This document shows, in pieces, positions 4,454 through 5,004 of a stretch of DNA of 5,004 bases (positions are counted from its first letter, which is position 1; every line of letters starts with the position of its first letter). The stretch lies in the NCBI GenBank assembly GCA_910585075.1, contig CAJUED010000043.1:1-5004 (forward strand). The letters are read 5' to 3'. This DNA comes from an uncultured Lachnospiraceae bacterium (lineage in GTDB: Bacteria; Bacillota; Clostridia; Lachnospirales; Lachnospiraceae). The position numbers and the translations under genes were made by a program. The notes under the pieces are model-generated. The model was given only the letters and a program-made list of their open reading frames with translations, was not told where the DNA came from and did not search any database.

Positions 4454-5004
4454 TCAGTTCAGGTATTGGAGCGGGTTCACCTGAGAGCCGTTGATCAGGA
4501 TTTCAAAATGCAGGTGAGGCCCGGTGCTGACGCCTGTATTTCCGCTGAGAGCTATCCTCTGTCCCTGGGAAACGGTCTGCCCGGCGGATACCAGTACCTT
4601 GCTCAAATGTCCATATCTGGTCTGCCTTCCATCAGGGTGATTGATATAAACCACATATCCGTAACCGCTGCCCCAGCCTGCTTTTGCAACCGTACCGCCG
4701 CAGGATGCCGCCACCGCGGTTCCCGTAGGAGTTGCCCAGTCTACACCTTTGTGATAAGTGCTGGCACCTTTTGTAGGCCTGCTTCTGCGCCCGAAATTGG
4801 AAGTCAGCCTTCCTCCTGCTATGGGCTTGATATAGGTAGGAGGTATTTTGGTTCCCCGCTCTACAATTTTGGGAACTGCCTGATAGGTAACTTCCTCCTT
4901 TATAATCTCCTCCGAAACCTTTTTATCGTTCTCAAAGGTCACAATTGCAATTACCTTTCTGTGGCCTGCAGAAGGCTCCTGCAAAGTTTTTCTTTCAGTT
5001 GTAT
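4454..5004 (-). CDS. G5 domain-containing M23 peptidase, C-terminal part, 5' end outside window
   Basis: The frame is open through the right edge (TTERKTLQEP at the edge), so the start lies outside; 182 complete codons are visible. The first 50 or so residues (VIAIVTFENDKKVSEE, then EEVTYQAVPKIVERGTK) match the end of a G5 domain, a wall- or glycan-binding module. The rest is a complete LytM/M23 fold. Counting from the first whole codon, the zinc and catalytic residues are H84 and D88 (HKGVD), H132 (YGHLS) and H163/H165 (GPHLHFE). The product should be an exported zinc endopeptidase that cuts peptide cross-links in peptidoglycan; a signal peptide or membrane anchor would be in the missing part. 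The TTG at 4984-4982 is not a believable start because homology to G5 continues through it. Its position next to murA fits a cell-wall theme, though murA has its own promoter. Confidence 0.93.
   Translation of the reverse strand, partial: TTERKTLQEPSAGHRKVIAIVTFENDKKVSEEIIKEEVTYQAVPKIVERGTKIPPTYIKPIAGGRLTSNFGRRSRPTKGASTYHKGVDWATPTGTAVAASCGGTVAKAGWGSGYGYVVYINHPDGRQTRYGHLSKVLVSAGQTVSQGQRIALSGNTGVSTGPHLHFEILINGSQVNPLQYLN

Noticed and set aside
4982..4984. TTG as the start codon of the M23 peptidase
   Set aside because: G5-like sequence continues upstream through the window edge in the same frame, and there is no ribosome site; the gene is simply cut by the window.

Overview
The window looks like a chromosomal segment from a low-to-medium GC Firmicute, most likely a clostridial Lachnospiraceae-type organism. 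This rests on protein flavour (a stand-alone PHP-type DnaE, a MurZ-like MurA with an asparagine after the loop cysteine, a G5-M23 peptidase), strong AGGAGG-type ribosome binding sites, and an S-box (SAM-I) riboswitch in front of metK. The genus cannot be fixed from the sequence alone.

All four large genes lie on the minus strand, so the transcription order runs from right to left. At the right edge is the C-terminal part of a secreted G5-M23 zinc endopeptidase (4454-5004, 5' end missing). A 344-bp gap follows, carrying an extended -10 promoter and several GTATAC palindromes. Next come murA (2817-4109, first step of peptidoglycan synthesis) with a hairpin terminator, the metK control region (promoter, SAM-I riboswitch, intrinsic terminator, then a hairpin-rich stretch of about 165 nt), and metK itself (1067-2275, S-adenosylmethionine synthetase). 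At the left edge is the N-terminal 166 codons of dnaE (1-499, 3' end missing), with its own extended -10 promoter.

The most interesting part is the gap between metK and dnaE. It holds a compact locus on the plus strand: a 27-residue membrane peptide of the Hol-Tox / Fst-like type (749-832) behind a near-perfect Shine-Dalgarno. Converging on it from the minus strand is a consensus promoter (TTGACA-17-TATAAT, 938-966) that should make an antisense RNA of about 110 nt, ending at a hairpin overlapping the toxin stop codon. The two convergent transcripts start with nearly identical sequence because an imperfect inverted repeat covers both -10 boxes and both 5' leaders (674-718 and 896-943). The antisense RNA also has two short segments complementary to the toxin leader, apart from the 3' overlap. 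This layout strongly suggests a type I toxin-antitoxin module comparable to par/fst of enterococcal plasmid pAD1. It was read directly from the sequence and has not been tested.

Functionally, the two right-hand genes belong to cell-wall synthesis and remodelling, metK to methyl-donor supply under SAM feedback, and dnaE to replication. Each has its own apparent promoter, so this is a run of separate housekeeping units, with the small toxin locus placed between two of them.
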